Source of the DNA: Rudanella paleaurantiibacter
GTDB taxonomy: Bacteria > Bacteroidota > Bacteroidia > Cytophagales > Spirosomataceae
Assembly (NCBI RefSeq): GCF_009184635.1
Contig: NZ_WELI01000001.1
Location: 992,001-1,056,000 of the forward strand
Reading direction: 5' to 3'
DNA: 64,000 bases
The position numbers and the translations under genes were made by a program. Positions 17,116 through 26,492 of the stretch are shown one piece after another. Under the pieces are notes generated by a model, which was not told the origin of the DNA, did not search any database, and worked only from the letters and a program-made list of their open reading frames with translations. Every line of letters starts with the position of its first letter. Position 1 is the stretch's first letter.

Positions 17116-18741
17116 CTACCCGTTGAGTAATTTGGTTTGCAACATAGGCACCTCTTCGCGGTGGCCCTGATCGCTGATGCGGATTTTCTCAATTTCGCGC
17201 ACTACATCAATAATCCCCTTGAGCGGAATCTTCACCCAGTCGGGCCGGTAGCTGATTTCGTACCCCAGTTCGTACACTGCTTTTTCGAGCAGGTACACCA
17301 ACAGCAAAAAGTTGATCTCGTTGTTGTTTTTGAACAACGGATGCGGACTTCCAAACTCGCTCAGGTAGGCATCCAGATACGTGTCGCGGATGAGGTAAAA
17401 CCACCGGTCCGACACCCGTTGCAGATGCTCCGGCGAGATTCCCTGCGTTTCGGCCGCATTGAATAGCTTGGCCGAAACGGCGTAGTGGTACGACCGAATC
17501 ATGCCGGCCACGTCTTTAAGGGGCGAATGCTTTATTTTCCGGTCGGTGATGGTGCTTTCGGGTTCGCCTTCAAAGTCGATCACCACAAAATCGTCGGGGG
17601 TAGCCAATACCTGACCCAAGTGATAGTCGCCGTGGATTCGGATGCGTAGCGAGTCGAGCGGGCGCGTCCGAAACTCCTCCACAAAGGCTTCGATCATTTC
17701 TTTCGCTTCCATAAACACCCACGCCAGCCGTTGTGCCGGTACATCGAGCCGGGTGTAGTTGTCGATGAGTAAGGCGTACCGGCGGTCGAGCAGGTCGGCA
17801 AACCGGCCAATCAGAAACTGACGGTACTCGTCGGTGAAGGGCTCCGGGGCAAAGGCCGGGTCGGTGGTGCGGGGCTGGTACAGGGCGCAGTGCATTTGTC
17901 CGGTTCGTTTGCCCAGCAACTCAACCTTATCGAAAACGTCTTCTTTGATGGTAAACAGCCGATTGGGTACGGCGTACAGAAAGTCGTTCAGGTAATCGCC
18001 GGTTTGCATCCACGAATCCTTGTCGTTACGTACCATCCGCTGCATCATACCGAGCGTAATGGGTCGACCAGCCGACGGGTTCCAGCCGAGCGTACCGCAA
18101 AAAGCCGGAATATGCTCAAAACCGCCTTCTTCGGTCAGAAATGCCACCATTTCGACTTCGGGGTTGGTTTCTGCAAACAGTTTTCGGTAGAGTTTCAGGA
18201 AGTACGTTTCCTGCCTAGGGGTACCAAACACCATGGCCGAGTTGCTCGAATCGACGGGCAGAACCCGGCTGTTGGGCTGGGTATCGTCGGGGGCGAGGCC
18301 CCGGCCCCGTACCGCCGTGAGGCTTCCGTCGGGCTGTGGCAGTTCGGTGTTTTGCCGAATAGCCTCAAAAAGCGCCGTGCGGAAGTCGGGGTGGTAGATA
18401 GCGTCGATGAGCGTGCCCTCCTGATTGCCGCAGACCAACGGGCTGATTTTCCCTTTGTCGGGAACCTCGTTGGGGCTGTTGGCCGCCAGCAGGGTTACGG
18501 GTAACAGGTACTGCTCCGACTCACCCTCGGCGTATGTAGCCTCTACGATAAGCAGATAGGCCGGTTGGCGGACCGTTGGAACCGTATGTACCGAGGTCAC
18601 GGCAAAGCCCGTTTGTGTGCGGGCTTTACCGGCAAACCAGCGGCAGGTATTCACGTAAGCAGGCAGCACATCACGAGCCAACGCGTCCCAGAAGGGGGCC
18701 TCGGTAGCCAGAGCGGGCCAGGAAAGTTGGGTTTGGAGCAT
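17116..18741 (-). CDS. Maltokinase (Pep2/Mak type)
   Basis: A 541-residue kinase that phosphorylates maltose with ATP to maltose-1-phosphate, the donor for GlgE. The N-terminal cap domain (about residues 1-110) includes CRWFAGKARTQ, a Mak signature. The kinase-like C-lobe has RIHGDYHLGQVL with the catalytic Asp and VVIDFEGEPE with the metal-binding Asp. These match the actinobacterial and Bacteroidota maltokinase family. It lies downstream of glgE with 45 bp between them, and a 10-bp hairpin precedes its start. Many relatives are fused to or next to trehalose synthase; that partner is not here. Confidence 0.88.
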   Translation of the reverse strand: MLQTQLSWPALATEAPFWDALARDVLPAYVNTCRWFAGKARTQTGFAVTSVHTVPTVRQPAYLLIVEATYAEGESEQYLLPVTLLAANSPNEVPDKGKISPLVCGNQEGTLIDAIYHPDFRTALFEAIRQNTELPQPDGSLTAVRGRGLAPDDTQPNSRVLPVDSSNSAMVFGTPRQETYFLKLYRKLFAETNPEVEMVAFLTEEGGFEHIPAFCGTLGWNPSAGRPITLGMMQRMVRNDKDSWMQTGDYLNDFLYAVPNRLFTIKEDVFDKVELLGKRTGQMHCALYQPRTTDPAFAPEPFTDEYRQFLIGRFADLLDRRYALLIDNYTRLDVPAQRLAWVFMEAKEMIEAFVEEFRTRPLDSLRIRIHGDYHLGQVLATPDDFVVIDFEGEPESTITDRKIKHSPLKDVAGMIRSYHYAVSAKLFNAAETQGISPEHLQRVSDRWFYLIRDTYLDAYLSEFGSPHPLFKNNNEINFLLLVYLLEKAVYELGYEISYRPDWVKIPLKGIIDVVREIEKIRISDQGHREEVPMLQTKLLNG

Positions 18742-18751
18742 AAAAAGAGGG

Positions 18752-18780
18752 TGAGTTAGCCAATAAATTCGGCTAACTCA
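18752..18780. repeat. Intercistronic hairpin between glgE and maltokinase
   Basis: TGAGTTAGCC (18752-18761) and its exact complement (18771-18780) with a 9-nt AT-rich loop. It lies between the glgE stop and 10 bases before the maltokinase start on the minus strand. No T-run follows, so it is more likely an mRNA stability or processing element than a terminator. Confidence 0.5.
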
Positions 18781-18786
18781 TCAAGT

Positions 18787-20871
18787 TTACAATTCAATCC
18801 GAAACAGGTGCATGGGCAACATGTACGGGTCGAGTTCAACGTAATTCCATTCGCCTTTCCAATTGTAACGCGCGCCGGTGAGCAGGTCGTGTACCACGTA
18901 GGTCGTATTGCCGTCGATACCCAACTGCCAGATCGGTACCTGCACCATGCCCGCCCGTCGGTTATACGCGTCCATATTCACTATCGTCAACAGCCGGTTG
19001 TCGCCCGCTGTTTTGAGGTATGCCATGATGTGGTCATCGTCGATGCGGCAAAACGTCAGGTTGTTCGTTTGCTGCAAAGCCGGGTTTTCGCGCCGAATCC
19101 GGTTCGTAAGGGTAATCAGGTACGTGAGTTTGTTGGTACGATCCCAGTCCCAGTGCTTTATCTCGTACTTCTCCGAGTTCAGAAACTCCTCTTTACCGGC
19201 ATTGGGCACGTGTTCCATCAGCTCAAACGAGGGGCCGTAGATACCGTAATTGCTCGACAGCGTAGCGGCCAGAAAGTACCGGATGAGGAACTGCGGCTCG
19301 TGGCCCGATTGCAGAATGTACGGGTTAATGTCGTGCGTAGTCGGCCAGAAGTTGGGCCGGAAATAGTAGCGCATGGCATCGGGTTGGCCGTTGGTAGCGG
19401 TCAGCTCGGTCATGTACTCCATCAGCTCGGTTTTGGAGTTCCGCCAAGTGTAGTAGGTGTACGAGTGCGCAAATCCCCGCTTGGCTAGTTGCTGCATGAC
19501 TTTGGGCCGGGTAAAGGCCTCCGACAGGAAAATCATGTCGGGAAACTCCTTTTTCACCTCGGCAATTACCCATTCCCAAAATGCAAACGGTTTGGTGTGC
19601 GGATTATCGACCCGTACAATCCGAACCCCCCACGAGGCCCAGAGCAACAGCACCCGCTTCATTTCGATCCAGAGGTTACGCCAGTCTTCGGTTTCGAACC
19701 ATACCGGGTAAATATCCTGATATTTTTTGGGTGGGTTTTCGGCGTACTGAATGGAGCCGTCGGGGCGTTTCTTGAACCATTCGGGGTGCTCAGTAGCCCA
19801 GGGGTGGTCGGGCGAACACTGAATGGCCAGGTCCATGGCCACCTCCATATCGTAATTGCGGGCAATGGCAATCAGGTGCTTGAAGTCCTCAACCGTGCCC
19901 AGTTCGGGGTGAATGGCGTCGTGCCCGCCTTCGGGCGAGCCGATGCCATAGGGCACACCCGGCTCGCCGGGCAGGCAGGTTACCGAGTTATTTTTGCCCT
20001 TGCGGTGGGCGGTGCCAATCGGGTGAATAGGGGGCAGATACAACACATCGAAGCCCATGCCCGCAATCCGGGGCAGGAGCCGCTCCACATCGCGGAAGGT
20101 GCCGTGCTTGCCCTCGGTCATCGAGGCCGACCTTGGAAACAAACAGTACCAGGTGCTGAAACCCGCCTTTGCCCGGTCGACTTCAACGCCCAGCTCGCGG
20201 CTGTAGCGGGCCGGGTGCTGCCGCTCGGGGTATTGCTCGGCCAACTGATGAAAGGCATCGCCCAGCGCTACCTGCACGGCCTGGTCGTAGGCGTCGGGGT
20301 TACGGAACAGCTCGGCAATGCGGAACAGTTCGGCCTGGTCGTGGGCGTTCCCTGCCGTATCGCCGGTCGGACTGCCCCCCGCGCGGTGGGCCATCCCCTC
20401 GGCCAGGGTAGCCCCGGCCAGCAGTTCGCTCGTGACGCGTTGACCGTCGCGGACTTTCAGGTCCAGCTCATGCTGCCACGAGCCAATATGATCGACCCAG
20501 GCTTCGAGTGTGTACTGATACCGGCCCACCTGCTCTACCGAAAAAGCACCCGCCCAGCGGTCGTTTTCGAGCTTGTGCATGGGGGATTCGTGCCAGTGCT
20601 TTTCGTGCGGGGCGCGGTACAACAGCCGGGCCGACACGTAGTCGTGCCCGTCGGCAAAAATATCGGCTTCTACCTGAATAGTGTCGCCGGGAATGGCTTT
20701 GATCGGAAAGCGGCCTCCATCGAGCTCAGGGCTAACACGTTCAATCACCACACGGACCTGCCCGTACACATCGGCCAGCGAAAGATCGACAGTAGGGGTT
20801 TGGGTGGCTTTAGACTTGCTCGGCTTTTTTGGGGTGGTCGTTTTACTCATGGGTTGGTTCTGCGTTGTCAT
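18787..20871 (-). CDS. glgE: Alpha-1,4-glucan:maltose-1-phosphate maltosyltransferase (GH13_3)
   Basis: A 694-residue GlgE, which adds maltosyl units from maltose-1-phosphate to alpha-1,4-glucan. After a Lys/Thr/Pro-rich N-terminal linker (about 25 residues) comes the N-terminal beta domain (GRFPIKAIPGDTIQVEADIF). The GH13 barrel shows VLYLPPIHPIG, the nucleophile Asp in VRIVRVDNPHTKPF and the acid/base Glu in IFLSEAFTRPKVM. The frame extends to a GTG at 20910, but that codon touches a TATCATTG box, so the ATG at 20871 (or 20850) is preferred. It is followed by maltokinase, which makes its substrate. No trehalose synthase or branching enzyme is in the window. Confidence 0.93.
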   Translation of the reverse strand: MTTQNQPMSKTTTPKKPSKSKATQTPTVDLSLADVYGQVRVVIERVSPELDGGRFPIKAIPGDTIQVEADIFADGHDYVSARLLYRAPHEKHWHESPMHKLENDRWAGAFSVEQVGRYQYTLEAWVDHIGSWQHELDLKVRDGQRVTSELLAGATLAEGMAHRAGGSPTGDTAGNAHDQAELFRIAELFRNPDAYDQAVQVALGDAFHQLAEQYPERQHPARYSRELGVEVDRAKAGFSTWYCLFPRSASMTEGKHGTFRDVERLLPRIAGMGFDVLYLPPIHPIGTAHRKGKNNSVTCLPGEPGVPYGIGSPEGGHDAIHPELGTVEDFKHLIAIARNYDMEVAMDLAIQCSPDHPWATEHPEWFKKRPDGSIQYAENPPKKYQDIYPVWFETEDWRNLWIEMKRVLLLWASWGVRIVRVDNPHTKPFAFWEWVIAEVKKEFPDMIFLSEAFTRPKVMQQLAKRGFAHSYTYYTWRNSKTELMEYMTELTATNGQPDAMRYYFRPNFWPTTHDINPYILQSGHEPQFLIRYFLAATLSSNYGIYGPSFELMEHVPNAGKEEFLNSEKYEIKHWDWDRTNKLTYLITLTNRIRRENPALQQTNNLTFCRIDDDHIMAYLKTAGDNRLLTIVNMDAYNRRAGMVQVPIWQLGIDGNTTYVVHDLLTGARYNWKGEWNYVELDPYMLPMHLFRIEL

Positions 20872-20944
20872 GGACCCGGCGGGCTGGGCCGGGTCTCTTG
20901 TTAGAACCACAATGATACGAAAATGTCTATTGTACCGACCCCAA

Positions 20945-22126
20945 TTACTCGGCTGTGGTAGGTTTGTGGCTAATCAGGCCGCCCATCATGACCATCGCCG
21001 ACAGTACAACGGTCAGCATCAGCACCCCCTCCCGAAAGCCCGTTAACCGGAGTGGTTCGGGAATGTTCAGGTAAAGTAGAATGGTAACAAGGCCGCGCGG
21101 AGCCACCCAGAGCAGGGGCTTCAGCGGCCCATCCAGAGCCACCCGCAACGATACATACCGGACGCCCAGGATGGTGCCCACAAACAGCACACTGACAATA
21201 ATGGCGTCGAGGTCGATGAGGGTACTGAGGTTGGCCGCGTAGCCAAACAGGAGAAAGAAAAAGGTACGGATGACAAAGCCCCCCTCGGCCGTGAGATTTT
21301 TAAGCTGATCGAGCTCTTTTTCAAATAGATCGTTCTTGAAAATCTGGTCGAGACGCCCCCGGATAAACAGCTCGGTGTTGTTCAAAAAAAGCCCGAAAAC
21401 CAGAATAATCAGCAGCGAAGACATCTGGTAAACCTGCGCGATGGCGTACACCAGCAACAGCACGGATATGATGGGCAGAAATTTGACCGTATGGTTGATT
21501 CGGCTGATGAGGTACAGCAGGCCCAGACAGCAAAGGATGGAAACGAGCGAAATCAGCAGGGTATCGCGGGCAAAGACGAGGGTAGCCCCCAGCACGGACG
21601 ACGATTGGGCCAGCAACACGAAGTTGAACAGCATAACCCCCATAATGTCGGAAAACGTAGCTTCGTAGAGGCCAAACTCGCGTTGCCGCTCCGACAAATT
21701 CTGAGCGCCCGGTACGGCAACCGTTCGGCTGATGACCGCAAAGGGCAGGGCATTGATGAGGCACCGGTAAAACGTTTCTTCGAGTAAAAGAAACAGCATC
21801 CCCGCCAGCAGCAAGGTGGTAAAAACAAGCGAACTGAGCGCCGTAAGGGCCGTTCGGCGGAGTAGTCCGAACTGAGCTGACTGGATTTCGATGTCGAGAC
21901 CGCCTTCGAGCACAATCAGAATAAGTCCCAATGTGCCGAGTGTGGAGAGCGTAGGGGCCACATACGGAATCTGCACGCCAAGGTACTCGGTGACCTGCCG
22001 GGTGAGCATGCCCAGCGCCAGTAGTAAAATGACGGAGGGCATCTTGAAGCGGCTACTCAACAGGTCGAAAGCGTACGAAATCAGTACGGATAAGCTCAGC
22101 CCAATGATTAAATACGAGGAATCCAT
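20945..22126 (-). CDS. Cation:proton antiporter (CPA family)
   Basis: A 393-residue inner-membrane antiporter with about 11 to 12 transmembrane helices and the Na+/H+ exchanger domain. The start at 22126 (MDSSYLIIGLSLSVLISY) is chosen over 22213, whose extra 29 residues come from a repeat-rich leader. Visible family features include PSVILLLALGMLTRQ, an acidic GLDIEIQSAQFGLLRR segment, the EATFSDIMGVMLFN helix with the ion-binding Asp region, and a final WVAPRGLVTILLYLNIP helix. There is no TrkA or RCK tail. It probably exports Na+ or K+ in exchange for protons. It lies upstream of glgE on the same strand, 73 bp away. Confidence 0.87.
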   Translation of the reverse strand: MDSSYLIIGLSLSVLISYAFDLLSSRFKMPSVILLLALGMLTRQVTEYLGVQIPYVAPTLSTLGTLGLILIVLEGGLDIEIQSAQFGLLRRTALTALSSLVFTTLLLAGMLFLLLEETFYRCLINALPFAVISRTVAVPGAQNLSERQREFGLYEATFSDIMGVMLFNFVLLAQSSSVLGATLVFARDTLLISLVSILCCLGLLYLISRINHTVKFLPIISVLLLVYAIAQVYQMSSLLIILVFGLFLNNTELFIRGRLDQIFKNDLFEKELDQLKNLTAEGGFVIRTFFFLLFGYAANLSTLIDLDAIIVSVLFVGTILGVRYVSLRVALDGPLKPLLWVAPRGLVTILLYLNIPEPLRLTGFREGVLMLTVVLSAMVMMGGLISHKPTTAE

Positions 22127-22419
22127 CCAGCAAACAACGAACAGGTAACAGGGAACAACGAACAGAGAATAACAAGGGAGTGGTTTGCGGTGGGATTCGA
22201 CAAAAGTACGCACAAACGAGCCACGGTTACTGTATTGAGTGAATGAGGGGTTAGTGTGAGCGCTATTTTAAGCGTGTAGATCCATAGGAACTGGTTATAA
22301 CCCGAAATTAAACGTACGGAATGGAGCCGTAAGTACGGGCCGACTCGTTTCGGTAACCCTGTGTTAGATATATGTTTGTTGGTATTTTTATCCATGATTT
22401 AATTTATTTATTTGATCGG
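22127..22419. other. Divergent intergenic region with simple repeats
   Basis: The region from 22127 to 22480 separates the antiporter from the DUF3857 pair. The first 60 bases contain loosely repeated CAACGAACAGGTAACAGGGAA-like words. The rest is AT-rich and holds no supported gene. Confidence 0.5.
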
Positions 22420-22452
22420 TTTGTATCTCAAATTATACTTTACTTATATTTC
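22420..22452 (+). promoter_or_regulatory. Candidate promoter of the DUF3857 gene pair
   Basis: TTTG (22420-22423), a 21-base spacer, then TATATTTC (22445-22452), one mismatch from TAnnTTTG. It ends 28 bases before the start at 22481, in an AT-rich stretch. Confidence 0.45.
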
Positions 22453-22480
22453 GAACTAAACTATATTAACACCATATGAT

Positions 22481-24511
22481 ATGGACTCCCACCTCTACAA
22501 ACGGATATGGGTGCTGACCCTGTTGAGTTTCTTGTTCATGGATACAACAGCAGTTGTTGCCCAAGCGACATCCACGCAGGCTCCAATCGTTAAATTAGGC
22601 CGGGTTACTGCGGCTGATTTTGACCTTGCTGCTAGCGGCCTCGACTCTACCGCCGAGGCCGAGGTTCTGTATGATCACGGCAGTGTACGCTTTGACTTGC
22701 GGAACAACACATTTATAATGGAGTTTACCCGCCATCGGCGGATCAGGATTCTGAAAAAGTCGGCTTTAAACCGGGGCACGGTTGAGATTCCTACGTTTAA
22801 GGGGGAAGGTGCCGAGCGCGAATACATGGTCGGTATAGATGGCTACACGCACAATCTGAACGGGCAGAATGTAACGACCGATAAGCTCACCCGCGCGGGT
22901 ATGGTAAGCGAGCGGGTGAGTGATCAGGTTACGCTCGAAAAATTTACGTTGCCCAACGTACGTGAGGGCTCCATTATCGAGTACCGGTATGTGCTCCAAA
23001 CGCCGTTTAGTGTGGCTCACAACCCCCGAACCTGGGCATTTCAGGAAGAAATTCCGGTCCGGTGGAGTGAGTACAACATCACCATCCCCAATTATTTCTA
23101 TTACAAAATCATTATGGGGGGCTACTTAGGGCTGACCGAGCAAAAACAACGCTCGGTGTCCATGAACTTGCTGCCCGGTGTACCCGATACGCCCGCTATT
23201 GTGTATCACTTTGCTATAGCCAATGTACCGGCTTTGGAAAGTGAAGATTACATCACGACAACCAGAGACTACACCTCGAAAGTGGAGTTTGAGCTGGCTA
23301 AAGTGCAGATTCCGAATGGGTTGATTAAGGACTTTACAGTTAGTTGGGAAACCCTGGATAAGACCCTGCTGATGGCGGACTGGTTTGGTAATCAATACAA
23401 AAAAGCGCCTTTTCTGCGCGATGTAGCCACCTTGATTCGCTCGCAAAACCCAACCGACTCGCTCGCCCGGTTATCTGCGGCCTATGACTACATCCGCAAA
23501 TCAATCAAATGGGATGGGTCTAACAGCTATTCGTGCAAGAGTACCAGGAAGATATTTGAAGCGAAAAAAGGGGATGCGGGCGATATTAACCTTTTGCTGA
23601 TTGCCTTACTGCGTGAACTTGATTTCGATGCGAACCCGGTTCTTCTGAGTACCCGTTCGCACGGAAGGGTAATGGAAGAATATGCTCTCACGCGGCAGTT
23701 CGATTATGTGGTGGCTCATGTGCATACCAACGGGCAGGAGATTATGCTCGACGCTACCGACCCGTTCATTAAAATGGGGATGCTACCCAAGCGCTGCCTC
23801 AATCAGACAGGGCGGCTTGTTGTGCCCGATCAGAAGAGCCGGTTTGTATCGTTGTTGCCCACCGAGCGAGATACTGAGTTAACGTCAGGCCAGTTTACCC
23901 TTGCCGACGATGGCGAGGTGAAAGGAACCATGAAACACTCGCGGGGTGGTTATAGCGGCTGGAGTGCCCGTTCGGTGTATCAGACAGACGGTGAAGCGAA
24001 ATATCTGGAGCAGATTCTAAAAAAACGGCCTAACTGGCAACTCAATACTACCGAAATTACGGGAGTCAGCAACCCGGCTGCCGCCTTTGAATCCAATCAC
24101 ACGCTGGTTATTGCTGATGCGTACACCGAAGCGGGCGACCGTATTTATCTGAACCCCATGCTAACCGAGGGACGTACACAAAATCCGTTCAAAGAAAAAA
24201 CGCGGCTTTATCCCGTCGACTTCGGCGCACCCATTGAAGAGGCTTTTATGGCAACATTTACGCTGCCGCAGGGGTTTGCGGTCGAAGAATTACCTAAAGC
24301 TGCCGTCATCAGCCTGCCCGATAAAGCCGGCCGGTTTTCGTATCAGGTTTTACATACGGGTAATCAGCTACAGGTGGTGAGTCGGCTGTCGTTGCGCAAG
24401 CCGATTTACTTTGCCGAAGAATACGGGGCTTTGCGGGAATTGTTTGCGTTGATCGTGACCAAACATGCCGAACGGGTGGTACTCAAGCGGGGCGAAGTAG
24501 CTAAAAAATAG
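22481..24511 (+). CDS. Exported DUF3857/transglutaminase-like protein, catalytic Cys absent
   Basis: A 676-residue exported protein with a signal peptide ending VVAQA. The DUF3857 domain spans roughly residues 60-230 (GSIIEYRYVLQTPF is typical), and the transglutaminase-like domain about 290-430, followed by a C-terminal DUF3858-like beta domain. In the transglutaminase region, the block GDAGDINLLLIALLRELDFDANPV has Ala where active relatives have Cys (GDC). The later His/Asp pair (AHVHTN, MLDATDP) is present. It is therefore probably a non-enzymatic paralogue, as seen in many Bacteroidota proteins of this type. Two bases separate it from a second family member, so they form an operon. Role unknown; envelope protein. 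Confidence 0.87.
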   Translation: MDSHLYKRIWVLTLLSFLFMDTTAVVAQATSTQAPIVKLGRVTAADFDLAASGLDSTAEAEVLYDHGSVRFDLRNNTFIMEFTRHRRIRILKKSALNRGTVEIPTFKGEGAEREYMVGIDGYTHNLNGQNVTTDKLTRAGMVSERVSDQVTLEKFTLPNVREGSIIEYRYVLQTPFSVAHNPRTWAFQEEIPVRWSEYNITIPNYFYYKIIMGGYLGLTEQKQRSVSMNLLPGVPDTPAIVYHFAIANVPALESEDYITTTRDYTSKVEFELAKVQIPNGLIKDFTVSWETLDKTLLMADWFGNQYKKAPFLRDVATLIRSQNPTDSLARLSAAYDYIRKSIKWDGSNSYSCKSTRKIFEAKKGDAGDINLLLIALLRELDFDANPVLLSTRSHGRVMEEYALTRQFDYVVAHVHTNGQEIMLDATDPFIKMGMLPKRCLNQTGRLVVPDQKSRFVSLLPTERDTELTSGQFTLADDGEVKGTMKHSRGGYSGWSARSVYQTDGEAKYLEQILKKRPNWQLNTTEITGVSNPAAAFESNHTLVIADAYTEAGDRIYLNPMLTEGRTQNPFKEKTRLYPVDFGAPIEEAFMATFTLPQGFAVEELPKAAVISLPDKAGRFSYQVLHTGNQLQVVSRLSLRKPIYFAEEYGALRELFALIVTKHAERVVLKRGEVAKK

Positions 24512-24513
24512 GT

Positions 24514-26433
24514 ATGAAAAAACTGTTTTTATGGCTATTGGCACTCCCGACGCTGGGAGTGGCTCAGGATGAATACCGGGCCTCGGCTATTCCGGCTCCA
24601 TTACACACAAACGCACACGCGGTCATCCGTCGGCACGAAACAGTATTCACCGTCAAAGCCCCCGGCGAGGCTACCCACCGGGTTCGGACCGTGGTGACCG
24701 TGCTCGATGCCAAGGGCGACGATCAGGCGCAACTGGTGGTACGCTATGACAAGCTGTCACGTGTTGACGACATATGGGGCGCGTTATATGGTGCCGATGG
24801 GGGTTTAATTAAAAAGCTCAGGAAAGCCGATATTGACGACCGAAGCGCCTACGATGGCGTTAGTTTTTTGACGGATAACCGCCTGAAACAAGCGATTTTT
24901 CCGCGTCAGCCTTCGTATCCGTATACTGTTGAATTTGTGTACGAGACTACGGAGCGGAATCTAATGTTTTACCCAACCTGGACTCCGCAGTCGGACGAAA
25001 ACGTATCATTAGAACAAGCGACCTTGACCATGGTTATGCCAACCAACATGCCATTGCGTTACAAGGAGGTGAACATGAAAACACCGGTTGAACGCGTAGC
25101 GGGTAACCAGCAGACGGTGTATCGCTGGGCGATTCAGAATCAGCCTGCTTTGCAACTGGAGCCAATGGCCCCGCCTGCATCGGAGCTACTCTCTACTGTG
25201 TATACCGCCCCTACAACCTTCGAAGTGCAGGGGTACGCAGGTGTAATGCAGTCTTGGCGTGATCTGGGCCGGTTTTATTATTTGCTCAATCGAGATCGTG
25301 ACCAGATTCCCGATGCTCTCCGCCAACGGGTTGTGCAGCTCACCGCGAATGAGCCAACCGCGTTGGGCAAAATCAAAAAAGTGTATGAGTTGGTGCAGCA
25401 AAGCACGCGTTACGTAAGCGTACAGCTGGGTATCGGTGGCTGGCAAACTATTGAGGCTGGTAAAGTAGCCGACACTCAGTACGGCGATTGTAAAGCCTTA
25501 ACCAACTACACCAGAGCCTTACTGAAAGCGGCTGGTATTCCGGCTATCGATGCGCTGGTGCGGGCCGGCAATGGTGCCCCCGACATCCGCACTGATTTTC
25601 CCAGTTTTCAGTTCAATCACGTAATTCTGTGTGTGCCGATCAACCAGGACACGCTCTACCTCGAATGTACCGACCAAAGCGGAGTGATGGGCTATAACGG
25701 TACATTTACGGGAGGCCGACACGTGTTACTTGTTACCCCTGATGGCGGCAAACTGACCCAAACCCGACACTATTCTCCGACCGATAACCGGCAGGTTCGG
25801 CGTATTGATGTGGTGTTGACGGCCGACGGCAACGCCACCGCCGAAGCCCGTAACCTCTACACTGGTATTCAGCAGGAGAGCCGTGCTCAGGCATTGGTCA
25901 GCAAGAGCCAAACCGAGCAGCGCAACTGGCTACTACAGCGCATTGTGATCCCTAATTATGAGCTGACTAATTTTTTGCTGACCGAACACCGCACCCCGAT
26001 TCCGGCCGTGTCGGAGAATCTGACACTATCGGTGCGCAAATGGGCCACACCGAGTGGCGCGCGGTTGTTCTTGCCCCTCAATTTAATGTCGGCACTCGAC
26101 CCGGTTACGCCAGCTTCGGCGCCCCGGCAGTTTGAGTTGGACCTCGATGCCAACTGGGATTGGCAGGATACCGATACCGTAAGCTACCAGCTCCCGGCTT
26201 CGTACACGCCCGAGTTCATGCCCGCGCCAGTAAGCATACGGTCAAAATTTGGCGATTACACAGCTCAGGTCAGCTTGAAAGACGGTCGGCTGATATATAT
26301 GCGTCAGATAACGGTTCGGCGAGGGCGTCATCCGGCTTCGGCTTATGCCGAATGGGTCGATTTTCGGCGTAGAGCGGCCAGACAGGATAAAGTGCAGGTC
26401 GTACTGGTGAAACAGGAAGTTGCCACCAAATAA
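24514..26433 (+). CDS. Exported DUF3857/transglutaminase-like protein, catalytic triad intact
   Basis: A 639-residue exported protein, paralogue of the gene just upstream. It has a short signal peptide (FLWLLALPTLGVAQ), a DUF3857 domain (YTVEFVYETTERNLMF), then a transglutaminase-like domain with Cys in TQYGDCKALTNYTRALL, His in FNHVILCV and Asp in LYLECTDQ, so a Cys-His-Asp triad is visible. The C-terminal beta domain ends with a basic tail. It may process or bind peptides in the periplasm; the activity of the family is not established. The tight spacing suggests that the inactive and active paralogues are made together. Confidence 0.88.
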   Translation: MKKLFLWLLALPTLGVAQDEYRASAIPAPLHTNAHAVIRRHETVFTVKAPGEATHRVRTVVTVLDAKGDDQAQLVVRYDKLSRVDDIWGALYGADGGLIKKLRKADIDDRSAYDGVSFLTDNRLKQAIFPRQPSYPYTVEFVYETTERNLMFYPTWTPQSDENVSLEQATLTMVMPTNMPLRYKEVNMKTPVERVAGNQQTVYRWAIQNQPALQLEPMAPPASELLSTVYTAPTTFEVQGYAGVMQSWRDLGRFYYLLNRDRDQIPDALRQRVVQLTANEPTALGKIKKVYELVQQSTRYVSVQLGIGGWQTIEAGKVADTQYGDCKALTNYTRALLKAAGIPAIDALVRAGNGAPDIRTDFPSFQFNHVILCVPINQDTLYLECTDQSGVMGYNGTFTGGRHVLLVTPDGGKLTQTRHYSPTDNRQVRRIDVVLTADGNATAEARNLYTGIQQESRAQALVSKSQTEQRNWLLQRIVIPNYELTNFLLTEHRTPIPAVSENLTLSVRKWATPSGARLFLPLNLMSALDPVTPASAPRQFELDLDANWDWQDTDTVSYQLPASYTPEFMPAPVSIRSKFGDYTAQVSLKDGRLIYMRQITVRRGRHPASAYAEWVDFRRRAARQDKVQVVLVKQEVATK

Positions 26434-26492
26434 GACCGGTTACGTTTCATATCCTGCTCGTTGTTAACTGCTATTGTTTCTCTGTTCGTTGC

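Noticed and set aside
19489-20904. 471-residue open frame on the plus strand opposite glgE
   Set aside because: Shadow of the GlgE barrel, with no domain or start signal of its own.
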